From: Halobaculum saliterrae
Lineage (GTDB): Archaea; Halobacteriota; Halobacteria; Halobacteriales; Haloferacaceae
Direction: 5' to 3'
DNA length: 64,000 bases
NCBI RefSeq assembly: GCF_009831625.1
Contig: NZ_WUUS01000005.1
Coordinates: forward strand, 219,905-283,904
In this document: piece after piece, positions 34,841 to 42,001 of the stretch
How positions within the stretch are numbered: position 1 is the first letter of the stretch
Layout: every line of letters starts with the position of its first letter
Translations under genes and position numbers: made by a program
Notes under the pieces: model-generated
Told to the model about the DNA's origin: nothing
The model's input: only the letters and a program-made list of their open reading frames with translations
The model's database searches: none

Positions 34841-35259
34841 ACGGGACAGCTCATCGCTACCTGCATGACGCTGAGACCTCCGGGGCGTCCGTGAACCGAC
34901 TCCTCGGGACGGCCTCGGTCGATTCGGTGAACATCACCAGTCCGGAGATCGGGACGGCCCGTGGATCCTCACCGCACACCTTCCCGAGGAGCTTCGACGT
35001 ACTGGACATCGGTCAGGTCGTGAGGGGACCAGCCTTCCCCTCGACCCACAGCGTCGTCCGGAGAATATCGACCACGGTCAACAGGAGCGAGTCGACGCCA
35101 CCAACGGGGTAGATCGGATTCACGGCGCCCACCTGCCGACGGTAGTCTTCGAGTCGGCTCGGACGTCCCTGATTTCTATCCGGTGAGACTCGCCCGGGGG
35201 GCGACCGTGACTTCGCACAGGGTGATGATCTAAAACGGGTGGTGCCGTCGGTCGATCGA
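34841..35259. other. 419-bp stretch without a supportable gene
   Basis: Base composition is lower in GC than the neighbourhood. A plus-strand frame of 73 codons (34891-35112) and minus-strand frames exist, but none has a recognisable domain, and the codon use is not that of neighbouring genes. The minus strand near 35013-35100 reads GGVDSLLLTVVDILRTTLWV before a stop, which looks protein-like and might be the remnant of a lost gene. I see no inverted repeats that would mark an insertion sequence. Confidence 0.5.
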
Positions 35260-35616
35260 TTACGCGCTCGCCATCCGACGGCAACTCTCGGCGCACTCCC
35301 GGAGGACCTCCGCACAGGTTCGGCAGTGGTCGGCGTCGTGGCGCTCGCACTCGTCGGCGCACTCCTCACACGCGTCGGCACAGACTTCGGCGAGCTGACC
35401 GCTGTAGTCCGAGCTCCTGGCCATGAACCGGGCGTGCATCGACGTGAGATCGGCGACGTCCCGGCAGAGTCGGGCGCACTCCTCCGTCTCCTCGCTCCCG
35501 AGGCACTCGTCGGCACACCATTCACAGACCTCGGCGGCCTCGTTACAGTTCTCGATGCATTCGCGTTGTTCGTCGCTCAGACTGTCGATCTTCGAAACTG
35601 TTTCTGTGAGGGACAT
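35260..35616 (-). CDS. Cys-rich four-helix-bundle protein (DUF326, copper-storage type)
   Basis: A 118-residue helical protein with 15 cysteines, mostly in CxxxC spacing facing one side of each helix: RECIENCNEAAEVCEWCADE, ECARLCRDV, EVCADACEECADECER and HCRTCAEVLRECAESCRR. This is the pattern of the DUF326 four-helix copper-binding proteins related to Csp1/Csp3, which hold Cu(I) inside the bundle. No signal peptide, so it is cytosolic like Csp3. Copper storage or detoxification is inferred from the family. A GGTTATTC box about 28 bases upstream of ATG suggests leaderless transcription. Confidence 0.88.
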   Translation of the reverse strand: MSLTETVSKIDSLSDEQRECIENCNEAAEVCEWCADECLGSEETEECARLCRDVADLTSMHARFMARSSDYSGQLAEVCADACEECADECERHDADHCRTCAEVLRECAESCRRMASA

Positions 35617-35983
35617 TCCACTCGAGGGGTGGCTTGACAGTTGAATAACCGATTAGCTTGCACCTGCAGGGGCTTGTCTCCGATGTTGAACTGCTACCGT
35701 GGTCGTCCCGAACTATACGAAACAATATCTGCTTCCGACCATCGGCGATGGGAGGCTCGCTGGACCCTGACTGTCTCGAGCGGCGGGTGCGGTGAACAAC
35801 TTGTGAGTAGCTACACGGTTACGGACACATCGGTCCGGGATTCCCTCTCCCGAGGTCGCGTTCTCCCGCGTTTCGCGCGTGCCGGATACGATGCGTTCCG
35901 TACGTCCTCGACCGCGACGTGCCGACGGCCGTGGTCGGTCGGTCCGTCGCCCCCGTCTCCGCTGTCGCCGTGCCCGTCCACGG
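35617..35983. other. 367-bp intergenic region
   Basis: Contains the promoter of the DUF326 gene at its left edge (minus strand, GGTTATTC at about 35643-35650) and the downstream region of the VOC gene at its right. The middle part, about 35640-35780, is relatively A/T-rich (CGAACTATACGAAACAATAT). Short frames on both strands have no recognisable product, so I see no gene here. Confidence 0.6.
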
Positions 35984-36751
35984 TCACTGTGTCGCCTTCT
36001 CCGAACTCACATCCCCGTCCGCGGGCACCAACACGAGGTGGTGGCCGTCGGGGTCGTACAGCTCGACCGAGCCGTCGGGCGCCTCTTGCACCGTCACCGA
36101 CGGGAGATCGCCGTACGCGTGGTCGGCGACGGCGGCGGGTTCGTGCACTCGAACCGTCAGATCGACGTGGACGCCGCCGCGGGCGTCGGCGAGCCCCAAC
36201 TGCGGCTCCCACAGCTCGACGTCGAACTGTCGGTCGGCCCCGGTGGGACCGCGCATCCGAACCCGCCGCCGCTCGTCGCCGCGGTCGACCGCCGAGAAGC
36301 CCAGCGCCGACCAGCAGTCGCTCGCGAGGTCGACGTTCGCCACCTCCAGCACCACCTCGAAGACCCCGACGAGACCGGTCCCGGTCCCGTCGGGAGCCGT
36401 CCCGCCGATCTCGGGCGCGTGACCGTCGTCGTCCTCGAGGTACAGCGAGCGGAACGAGCCGAAGTCGATCTCCGGGGCGTCCGAGAAGCGGGCGCGCCAG
36501 GCGGGGTACTCGCGGGTGGGGGTCTCGAACGCGAAGTGCGTGTGGAGGCCGCCGCGCGGGACCGAGTCCGGCCGGCGGAGCACGAGCTCGGTTCCGCCGA
36601 CCTCGAAGGCGCACTCGGATGCGGTTCGACGGGTCGGGACCAGTCCGAACGTGTCGGCGTACCACGTCGCCGCGCGCCCGAGGTCGGTCACCTCCAGCGC
36701 GAGCGACGCGAGCGCCGGCCGCGGCTGCGTCGTCGCGGGTCGCGTCGTCAT
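35984..36751 (-). CDS. VOC-family (glyoxalase/dioxygenase fold) protein
   Basis: A 255-residue protein with two vicinal-oxygen-chelate modules. The first runs from LASLALEVTDLGRAATWYAD to LHTHFAFETP and SLYLEDDDGHAPEI; the second from VFEVVLEVANVDLASDCWSA to the typical end VELYDPDGHHLVLVPADG. Metal-ligand candidates are the His of LHTHF and the Glu of SVELYDPDGHH. Members include glyoxalase I and extradiol dioxygenases; the substrate is unknown. It ends in an acidic tail. It is divergent from the next gene with 57 bases between start codons. Confidence 0.85.
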   Translation of the reverse strand: MTTRPATTQPRPALASLALEVTDLGRAATWYADTFGLVPTRRTASECAFEVGGTELVLRRPDSVPRGGLHTHFAFETPTREYPAWRARFSDAPEIDFGSFRSLYLEDDDGHAPEIGGTAPDGTGTGLVGVFEVVLEVANVDLASDCWSALGFSAVDRGDERRRVRMRGPTGADRQFDVELWEPQLGLADARGGVHVDLTVRVHEPAAVADHAYGDLPSVTVQEAPDGSVELYDPDGHHLVLVPADGDVSSEKATQ

Positions 36752-36808
36752 CTCGTCCGCCCCTCCGGCGGCACCCCACTTAAGCCCGCGGCGCTCATGT
36801 CACCGTCC

Positions 36809-37489
36809 ATGCCGATGAAAGGCTCCGGCGACGCCGACCTCGCGGTGATCGACGAGTTCGAGGGCGGCGTCGGCTGGATCGCCCACCCCGACGAGACGAT
36901 GGAGCGCGCGAGCCACGCCCTGTCGGTCGACGGCGACGTATGGGTACTCGATCCGGTGGACGCCGAAGGCGTCGACGACCTCCTCTCGGACCTTGAGGGG
37001 GAGGTGGCCGGTACGGTCGTCTGTCTCGACCGACACAAACGCGACGCCGCGGCGGTCGCGACCCGCCATGACGTGCCCGTGTACGTGCCCGACTGGATGA
37101 CCGGCGTCGCCACGAAGCTCGACGCGCCCGTCGAGCGGTTCGGGCGCGAGCTCGGCGGGTTGCAGGCGGTCACGGTTCGCGACTCGTCGATCCCGCCGTG
37201 GCAGGAGGTCGGCCTGTACGACGAGGACGGCGGCACGCTGTACGTCCCGGAGTCCGTCGGCGCCTCCTCGTACATGCGCACGGGTGCGGAGACGCTCGGC
37301 GTGCACCCGATGCTCCGGCTGTTCCCGCCGCGCCGCGCGCTGTCCGGGCTGGACCCCGAGCGGGTGCTGTGCGGTCACGGCGCCGGCGTCATGGCGGACG
37401 CCGGACGCGAGCTCGCGGCGGCGCTCGACAGCTCGCGCGGGAACGCGCCGGGACTGTACGCGAAGGCCATCGGGCAGCTCCTCGGGTGA
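36809..37489 (+). CDS. Degenerate metallo-beta-lactamase-fold-like protein, paralogue 1
   Basis: A 226-residue protein beginning MPMKGSGDADLAVIDEFEGG. The order of motifs, VGWIAHPDETMERASHAL, VWVLDPVDAEGVDDLL, GTVVCLDRHKRDAAAVATRH and DVPVYVPDWM, follows the first half of an MBL fold, but the HxHxDH metal site is replaced by DRHKRD, so a normal two-zinc centre is unlikely. The C-terminal half includes HPMLRLFPPRRALSGLDPER and VLCGHGAGV. A second copy lies at 61169-61891 in this window. ATG at 36809 is chosen because CTTAAG lies about 27 bases upstream; ATGs at 36797 and 36815 are in frame. Function unknown. Confidence 0.75.
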   Translation: MPMKGSGDADLAVIDEFEGGVGWIAHPDETMERASHALSVDGDVWVLDPVDAEGVDDLLSDLEGEVAGTVVCLDRHKRDAAAVATRHDVPVYVPDWMTGVATKLDAPVERFGRELGGLQAVTVRDSSIPPWQEVGLYDEDGGTLYVPESVGASSYMRTGAETLGVHPMLRLFPPRRALSGLDPERVLCGHGAGVMADAGRELAAALDSSRGNAPGLYAKAIGQLLG

Positions 37490-37499
37490 GCGTTCCGCC

Positions 37500-37994
37500 G
37501 TGAGTCCCACAGCCGGCGGAGGCGGCGCCGCCGACGCCGTGGGCGGCCCGGACGACGACGTGCCCCACACCGACCCAGCGGCCGTCCACATCACCGCCGA
37601 CCTGCTCGCCCTGCTGGTCGAGCGCGCGGCGGACGCCGACCCGGAGGCGGAGAACGTCGTGCTGGACGCGACGCCCGCGGGCGAGTTGGTCGACCCGCCC
37701 GCGGATCTGGACCCGTCGACGCCCGTGCTCACGCACTTCTACTTCCCGGCCGCCGCCGGTTCCGTCTCGGCGGTCTTCGGAATGGATCTGGGACGGCCGC
37801 CGGGGCGCGCGCGGTTCCTCTCGCACCCCCGCGGCGACCGGCGGCTCACGGAGGAGGACGACCTCGCGGCCGCGGTGCTGGTGGCGGTGCCGCCGTACGA
37901 CTCCGACGACGTGACCGCGTACGACCGCCGGGGCCGGCGGCGGGAGCTGGCCGTCGTCGACGCGCATCCGCCCGAGGAGGGGATCGAGGAGTGA
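37500..37994 (+). CDS. Conserved-looking haloarchaeal protein of unknown function
   Basis: A 164-residue protein starting at GTG ten bases after the stop of the MBL-like gene, so the two are probably co-transcribed. After a Gly-rich start the readable core is VHITADLLALLVERAADADP, VVLDATPAGELVDPPADLDP, VLTHFYFPAAAGSVSAVFGM and AAAVLVAVPPYDSDDVTAYD, ending RELAVVDAHPPEEG. The alternation of beta-like strands and helices resembles a JAB/MPN-type hydrolase domain, but the metal motif is missing, so I make no assignment. The frame upstream of the GTG overlaps the preceding gene. Confidence 0.68.
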   Translation: MSPTAGGGGAADAVGGPDDDVPHTDPAAVHITADLLALLVERAADADPEAENVVLDATPAGELVDPPADLDPSTPVLTHFYFPAAAGSVSAVFGMDLGRPPGRARFLSHPRGDRRLTEEDDLAAAVLVAVPPYDSDDVTAYDRRGRRRELAVVDAHPPEEGIEE

Positions 37995-38043
37995 CTACGT
38001 AAGGAAAGCGTGGACGGACCGGATCGAACGTTGCGACCGCGAT

Positions 38044-38253
38044 CTACTCCAGGTAGCCGAGGTCGCGGAGTTGCTCCGTGATCTCCTCGAACTGGGCCTC
38101 CGACAGCGACCCCTGCTTCTGGTGTTGGATCACGATGCTTCGGAGGAGAAACCGCACGAGATCCGAGGTCGACGAGAAGCTCGTCCCCTCGAGCGTCTCA
38201 TCGACGCGCTCGGCGAGGTCCTTCGGGATGGAAACGGTGGTGTAGTCAGTCAT
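38044..38253 (-). CDS. CopG/Arc-type ribbon-helix-helix regulator
   Basis: A 69-residue protein with the ribbon TTVSIPKDLAERVDETL, then FSSTSDLVRFLLRSIVIQHQ as the two helices, and a short C-terminal helix (FEEITEQLRDLGYLE). This is the size and pattern of dimeric ribbon-helix-helix DNA-binding proteins, common as haloarchaeal regulators. There is no adjacent toxin gene, so a toxin-antitoxin role is not supported. ATG at 38253; the frame upstream to 38649 has intergenic composition. Its DNA target is unknown. Confidence 0.87.
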   Translation of the reverse strand: MTDYTTVSIPKDLAERVDETLEGTSFSSTSDLVRFLLRSIVIQHQKQGSLSEAQFEEITEQLRDLGYLE

Positions 38254-38397
38254 GGGTCGGAGGAGGAACGCCCGACCGATAAGCGCGACGGAGCCGACGG
38301 CGGCGACGGCGACACCGGGAGGGACGACTCGTCGCGGCGCACCGCCTCGCGTCCGCGGGCCCGTCCGCTTTAGTCCCCGGGGCGGCAACGCGGCGTA

Positions 38398-38724
38398 ATG
38401 GCAGCCAGACCGCCGCAGGGGGACACGGAGGAGCCCGAATCCATCGAGTTCGGCATCGCGGCGCTGGACGCGCGCCTCGATCGAGCCGGCGTGCAGTTTC
38501 CGGCGACGACGGAGGAGTTGATCGCGTCGATGGGGAACACCGGCGTCCCCTACGACGCCGCGGGCAACACGCTCGACCTGGCGGAGGTGCTCCGCGAGCT
38601 CCCCGAGGAGCGGTTCGAGACCGAGCGGGACCTCCTCAATCGCCTCCATCCGATCTTCGAGGACCGCAGACGCAGCGGCGCGGGATCACTGCTCGGGCGG
38701 GTCCGCTCGATCCTGCCCTTCTGA
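38398..38724 (+). CDS. Conserved haloarchaeal DUF5789-type protein
   Basis: A 108-residue soluble protein. The core, IEFGIAALDARLDRAGVQFP, ATTEELIASMGNTGVPYDAA, NTLDLAEVLRELPEERFETE and RDLLNRLHPIFEDRR, matches the family I know as DUF5789, a small helical haloarchaeal protein without known function. The tail (LLGRVRSILPF) is basic. Its 3' end overlaps the 3' end of aglJ by 39 bases on the opposite strand, so the two genes converge. An in-frame start at ATG 38398 has TTTAGTCC about 28 bases upstream. Confidence 0.82.
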   Translation: MAARPPQGDTEEPESIEFGIAALDARLDRAGVQFPATTEELIASMGNTGVPYDAAGNTLDLAEVLRELPEERFETERDLLNRLHPIFEDRRRSGAGSLLGRVRSILPF

Positions 38725-39693
38725 GTCGTCCGGAACGTCGGCGTTCCCCGATCGGCTGTCCGCGGCCTCGGCGGGATCGAACTCCCGTTCGAGCGCCTCG
38801 ACCCGGTCGAGCGTCTCCCCGTGGAGCGTGACGACCAGGTCGGAGAGCACGCCGAAGATGAGCAACTGTACGCCGAGGATGATTCCGACGCCCGCGACGA
38901 GCGCGAGGACGTTGTGGGAGATGCCGTTGACGAACCAGTCGTAGGCGACGTACGCGGCGATGAACGCGCCAGCGAACCCCGATACCGCCCCCGCGCTCCC
39001 GAAGTAGAACAGCGGGTTCGAGGTCTTCGCCTGCCGGTAGATCGCCATCAGGATGATCCCCCCGTCGCGCACTGGGTGGAGGTTCGTGTTCGAGCCGTCC
39101 GGACGCGGGAGGTACGTGATCGGGACGACCGACGTGCGGACGCCGTGGCGCGCGCACTCGACGGCCAACTCCGTCTCGATGCCGAAGCCGTCGGACGAGA
39201 GGCGGAGCCGCCGGAAGGAGTCGACGGTGAAGGCGCGGTACCCCGAGAGAATGTCGCCGTAGTCCTCGCGGTGAATGATCGAGAACAGTCCGTTGAAGAT
39301 CCTGTTGCCGATGCGGTTCAGCCCGGTCATCGCGTCCTCGTGCATGTCCGCGAAGCGGTCGCCGATGACGTGCTCCGCGGTGCCGCTTCGGAGCGGTTCG
39401 AGCATGGCGTCCGCGTCGCTCGCCCGGTAGGTACCGTCGGCGTCCGCCATCAGGACGTAGTTCGCGGTGACGTGCTCACGGACGGCCTCGCGGATCGCTT
39501 GGCCCTTGCCCGACCCCGACTGGACCTCGACTCGCGCACCCGCGTCGCGGGCGTGCTCACGGGTGTCGTCCGTCGAGCCGCCGTCGATGACGAGGACGTC
39601 CTCGAAGCCGTGCTCGCGGAAGTCCGTGACGACGTCCGCGACGGTGGCCGCCTCGTCGTAGGTGGGGAGGAGGACGCAGACGTCGTCGGTCAT
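38686..39693 (-). CDS. aglJ: S-layer N-glycosylation glycosyltransferase AglJ-like
   Basis: A 335-residue family 2 glycosyltransferase with a membrane tail. AglJ attaches the first hexose to dolichyl phosphate in the haloarchaeal N-glycan. It shows VCVLLPTYDEAATVADVVTD, LVIDGGSTDDTREHARDAGA, the DxD-type MADADGTYRASDADAM, GDILSGYRAFTVDSFRRL and GFGIETELAVECARHGV. Two membrane helices near residues 240-262 (FYFGSAGAVSGFAGAFIAAY) and 275-300 anchor it. The acidic C-terminal 40 residues are disordered. ATG at 39693. It heads the downstream part of the agl cluster and overlaps the convergent DUF5789 gene. Confidence 0.88.
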   Translation of the reverse strand: MTDDVCVLLPTYDEAATVADVVTDFREHGFEDVLVIDGGSTDDTREHARDAGARVEVQSGSGKGQAIREAVREHVTANYVLMADADGTYRASDADAMLEPLRSGTAEHVIGDRFADMHEDAMTGLNRIGNRIFNGLFSIIHREDYGDILSGYRAFTVDSFRRLRLSSDGFGIETELAVECARHGVRTSVVPITYLPRPDGSNTNLHPVRDGGIILMAIYRQAKTSNPLFYFGSAGAVSGFAGAFIAAYVAYDWFVNGISHNVLALVAGVGIILGVQLLIFGVLSDLVVTLHGETLDRVEALEREFDPAEAADSRSGNADVPDDSEGQDRADPPEQ

Positions 39694-39816
39694 GTGTGTG
39701 AGATGGAGTGGGTGGCGAGTTAGGGGTTTCGGGAGCGACCATCTTCCCGTAGCTTCGGGACGGGCGGTCACCACAACGGGCGTCCCGATTCAGGCGAGGG
39801 CCTCGAGGATGTCCCG

Positions 39817-40974
39817 TTACCGACGTGTCGCTGCCTCGAAGTCGTAGTCGCACATGATCTCTGCTCGACCTCGACGGCTAACCTCGACGAGATCGTCCCG
39901 GTCGAGGATCGTGGTGACATCGTCCCCAATGACCTTGGGAGACGGATCGGTCATGAGAAATCCCGTTTCCCCTCCCTGACCACGTCCGGGACGCCGGAAA
40001 CGGGTGTCGCGTACACGGGGGTCCCACAGGCGAGCGATTCCAGGATGGTCGTTGGAAACCCCTCGGTCGGGTCGGACGGAAGGACGAGCAGGCGCATCTG
40101 GTTCAGTTCCGCAGGGACGTCATCGTGATCGACCCAGCCGGCAAAGCTGACCCCGTCTGTCGTCGTCGCGGCCTCCAGTTCCTTCAGCAGTGGACCGTCA
40201 CCGATGACTCGGAACTCGGTCGACTCGGGGAGCTTCTCTGCCGCCGCTAGGAGCGCTCGGACATTCTTTTCCTCGTCCAGCCGACCAACGAATCCGACGA
40301 CCTCCGTGACTCGAACGGTACGCTCACATCGAACGCGTCGGTATCCACGTACCGTGCGCCGTTCGGGTACAGCTTCCCATCGAAACGTGTCAATCCAAGT
40401 TCGGAGGCCATCGACGGCGTGTACGTAACGATCGCGTCAGCGGCACGGTAGCACATCCTCTCAAGTGCCGGACGAGTCCGGCCAGCGTCCGAGCCAACGG
40501 CGCCGGCATCCGCTGTTCCCAGTTCAATCGGAGTGTCAGCGGAACGTCCCCCCGTGGTTCGACGACAATCTTCTTCGCGATCACCTTCGCGAACAGGACG
40601 GGAATGAGATACGAGGTGGCTCCAAAGAACAGGATGACATCCACATCACGCTCGTGGGTTCGTGCTGACATCCGAAACTGGTTGCGCAGGAAGTGGTACA
40701 CGGCGGTGAAGACGTTCGATTGACCGGCCCCGTACTCGGATACCTCGAAAACTGGGTGATCGTCCCAGATCGACGAGTTCTCCGGGAGGTCAGCGGTCAC
40801 TAAGGAGACGGTTGTGTTCGCGGAGAGAACGTTCATTATAGTCCGTGTCGCGTTCTCTCCAGCCTGATTGAGCGGATGTGTCACGACACAGACGCCGGGA
40901 AGCGAGTTCACGCCGTCGACGTCTTCGAAGCCGTCGGCAGTCGAGTCGCCGGCCGAGCTATTCTCATCCCCCAT
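39817..40974 (-). pseudogene. Family 4 glycosyltransferase broken by three frameshifts
   Basis: Read across frames, the minus strand encodes one GT4 protein. It starts at ATG 40974 (MGDENSSAGDSTADGFEDVD), two bases after the aglG stop, and continues GVCVVTHPLNQAGENATRTI and VDVILFFGATSYLIPVL. The frame changes near 40465 to give RMCYRAADAIVTYTPSMASE, again near 40317 to give VVGFVGRLDEEKNVRALLAA, GDGPLLKELEAA and EGFPTTILESLACGTPV, and once more near 39965 to reach the final MCDYDFEAATRR and stop TAA at 39817. Each change is one base. The intact family would be about 385 residues. Either a decayed accessory gene or several base errors. Confidence 0.82.
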
Positions 40975-40976
40975 TA

Positions 40977-41906
40977 TCAGCCCCACTTGGCGATACCGTA
41001 CACGTACCCACAGCCGACCGCTCCAGTTAGCAGCAACAACATTACTAGCTGTTGTACCTTTGGACTGGAGGGGTCACGGAACAAGCGAAAGAGGCGGTTC
41101 GGGACGTACTCCCTCACCAGATCGCCGAGGAACTCGCCCTCCTCGTCGCCGGAGTCGGACACGAACTGTTGCATCCCACGCTTGGAGTACCCCTGCCAGA
41201 ACGCCCGGTCAAGCAGCCACAAGGGGTCAGTTCGATACTCGAACACCTTGTGACCGACGGTCGCATCCGGGTTGTACCAGACGCTCGTTCCGTACTTGTT
41301 GCGGAGACGCGCACACAGTTCCGTCTCGCCGCCCTGCAGGTTCTTATCGCCCTTTCTGCCCCCGACTTCGGTGTCGAATCCCCCGAGGTCGAGGAACGCC
41401 TCTCTGTCGAAAGAGATATTCGAGCCGAACGTGTTCCGGACCGGACCGGGCCCCTCGGCGAACCCCCGATGTGTCACACCGACGAGCCAGAAGAACTCCT
41501 CGGGGAGGAAGGAGGGCCGCCCCGCAACCCATTCGGCGGTCATTTTCCCCCCGACTGCGACGACGTCGTGCGCCTCGTAGCTCTCGACGAGTTTCTCGAT
41601 CCAGTGGCCGTCCGCCACGGCGTCGTCATCAATGAAGGCGACCACGTCGCCATCCGCGAGTTCAGCGCCGGTGTTCCGGCTCTCCAACAGACCTACGTTC
41701 CGGTCGTTACAGTGGCTAAGGACCTCGTGTCTGTCTCCGTACTCATCGTTCACCATGTCGTACACGTCGTCGTTTCCGTCGACGACGACGACCAGCTGAA
41801 CCTCCTCGTACGATTGGTCGAGGACACTGTCCGCCGCCTCGCGGAAGTCCTCGAACATCGACTCGGCATACGTACAGAGGACGACGGAGACTTGCACGCC
41901 GGCCAT
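40977..41906 (-). CDS. aglG: Family 2 glycosyltransferase, AglG-like
   Basis: A 309-residue glycosyltransferase. In Haloferax, AglG adds a uronic acid to the dolichol-bound N-glycan; the sugar here is not determined. The sequence gives VQVSVVLCTYAESMFEDFRE, VVVVDGNDDVYDMVNDEYGD, the catalytic DxD in VAFIDDDAVADGHWIEKLVE, FWLVGVTHRGFAEGPGPVRN, GSNISFDREAFLDLGGFDTE and a C-terminal membrane segment (VQQLVMLLLLTGAVGCGYVY). The start at ATG 41906 gives the standard family N-terminus; an open frame to 42026 upstream crosses the divergent aglB promoter. Slightly lower GC than housekeeping genes here. Confidence 0.87.
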   Translation of the reverse strand: MAGVQVSVVLCTYAESMFEDFREAADSVLDQSYEEVQLVVVVDGNDDVYDMVNDEYGDRHEVLSHCNDRNVGLLESRNTGAELADGDVVAFIDDDAVADGHWIEKLVESYEAHDVVAVGGKMTAEWVAGRPSFLPEEFFWLVGVTHRGFAEGPGPVRNTFGSNISFDREAFLDLGGFDTEVGGRKGDKNLQGGETELCARLRNKYGTSVWYNPDATVGHKVFEYRTDPLWLLDRAFWQGYSKRGMQQFVSDSGDEEGEFLGDLVREYVPNRLFRLFRDPSSPKVQQLVMLLLLTGAVGCGYVYGIAKWG

Positions 41907-41970
41907 CAGAACGGTCTGTGGCTTACGTGTTATGCATTTTAACGGCGACGTGGGCGACCACTTCACAAGG

Positions 41971-41976
41971 CTTATC
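41971..41976 (+). promoter_or_regulatory. TATA box of aglB
   Basis: CTTATC in the sequence CAAGGCTTATCCTCG is centred about 28 bases upstream of the aglB ATG at 42002, the usual spacing for a leaderless haloarchaeal message. The same intergenic region also serves the divergent aglG gene. Confidence 0.55.
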
Positions 41977-42001
41977 CTCGTTTTCCAAGTCCATCGATGC
42001 A

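Noticed and set aside
38044..38253. Ribbon-helix-helix protein as an antitoxin
   Set aside because: No RelE, PIN or similar toxin gene lies next to it; neighbours are unrelated conserved genes.
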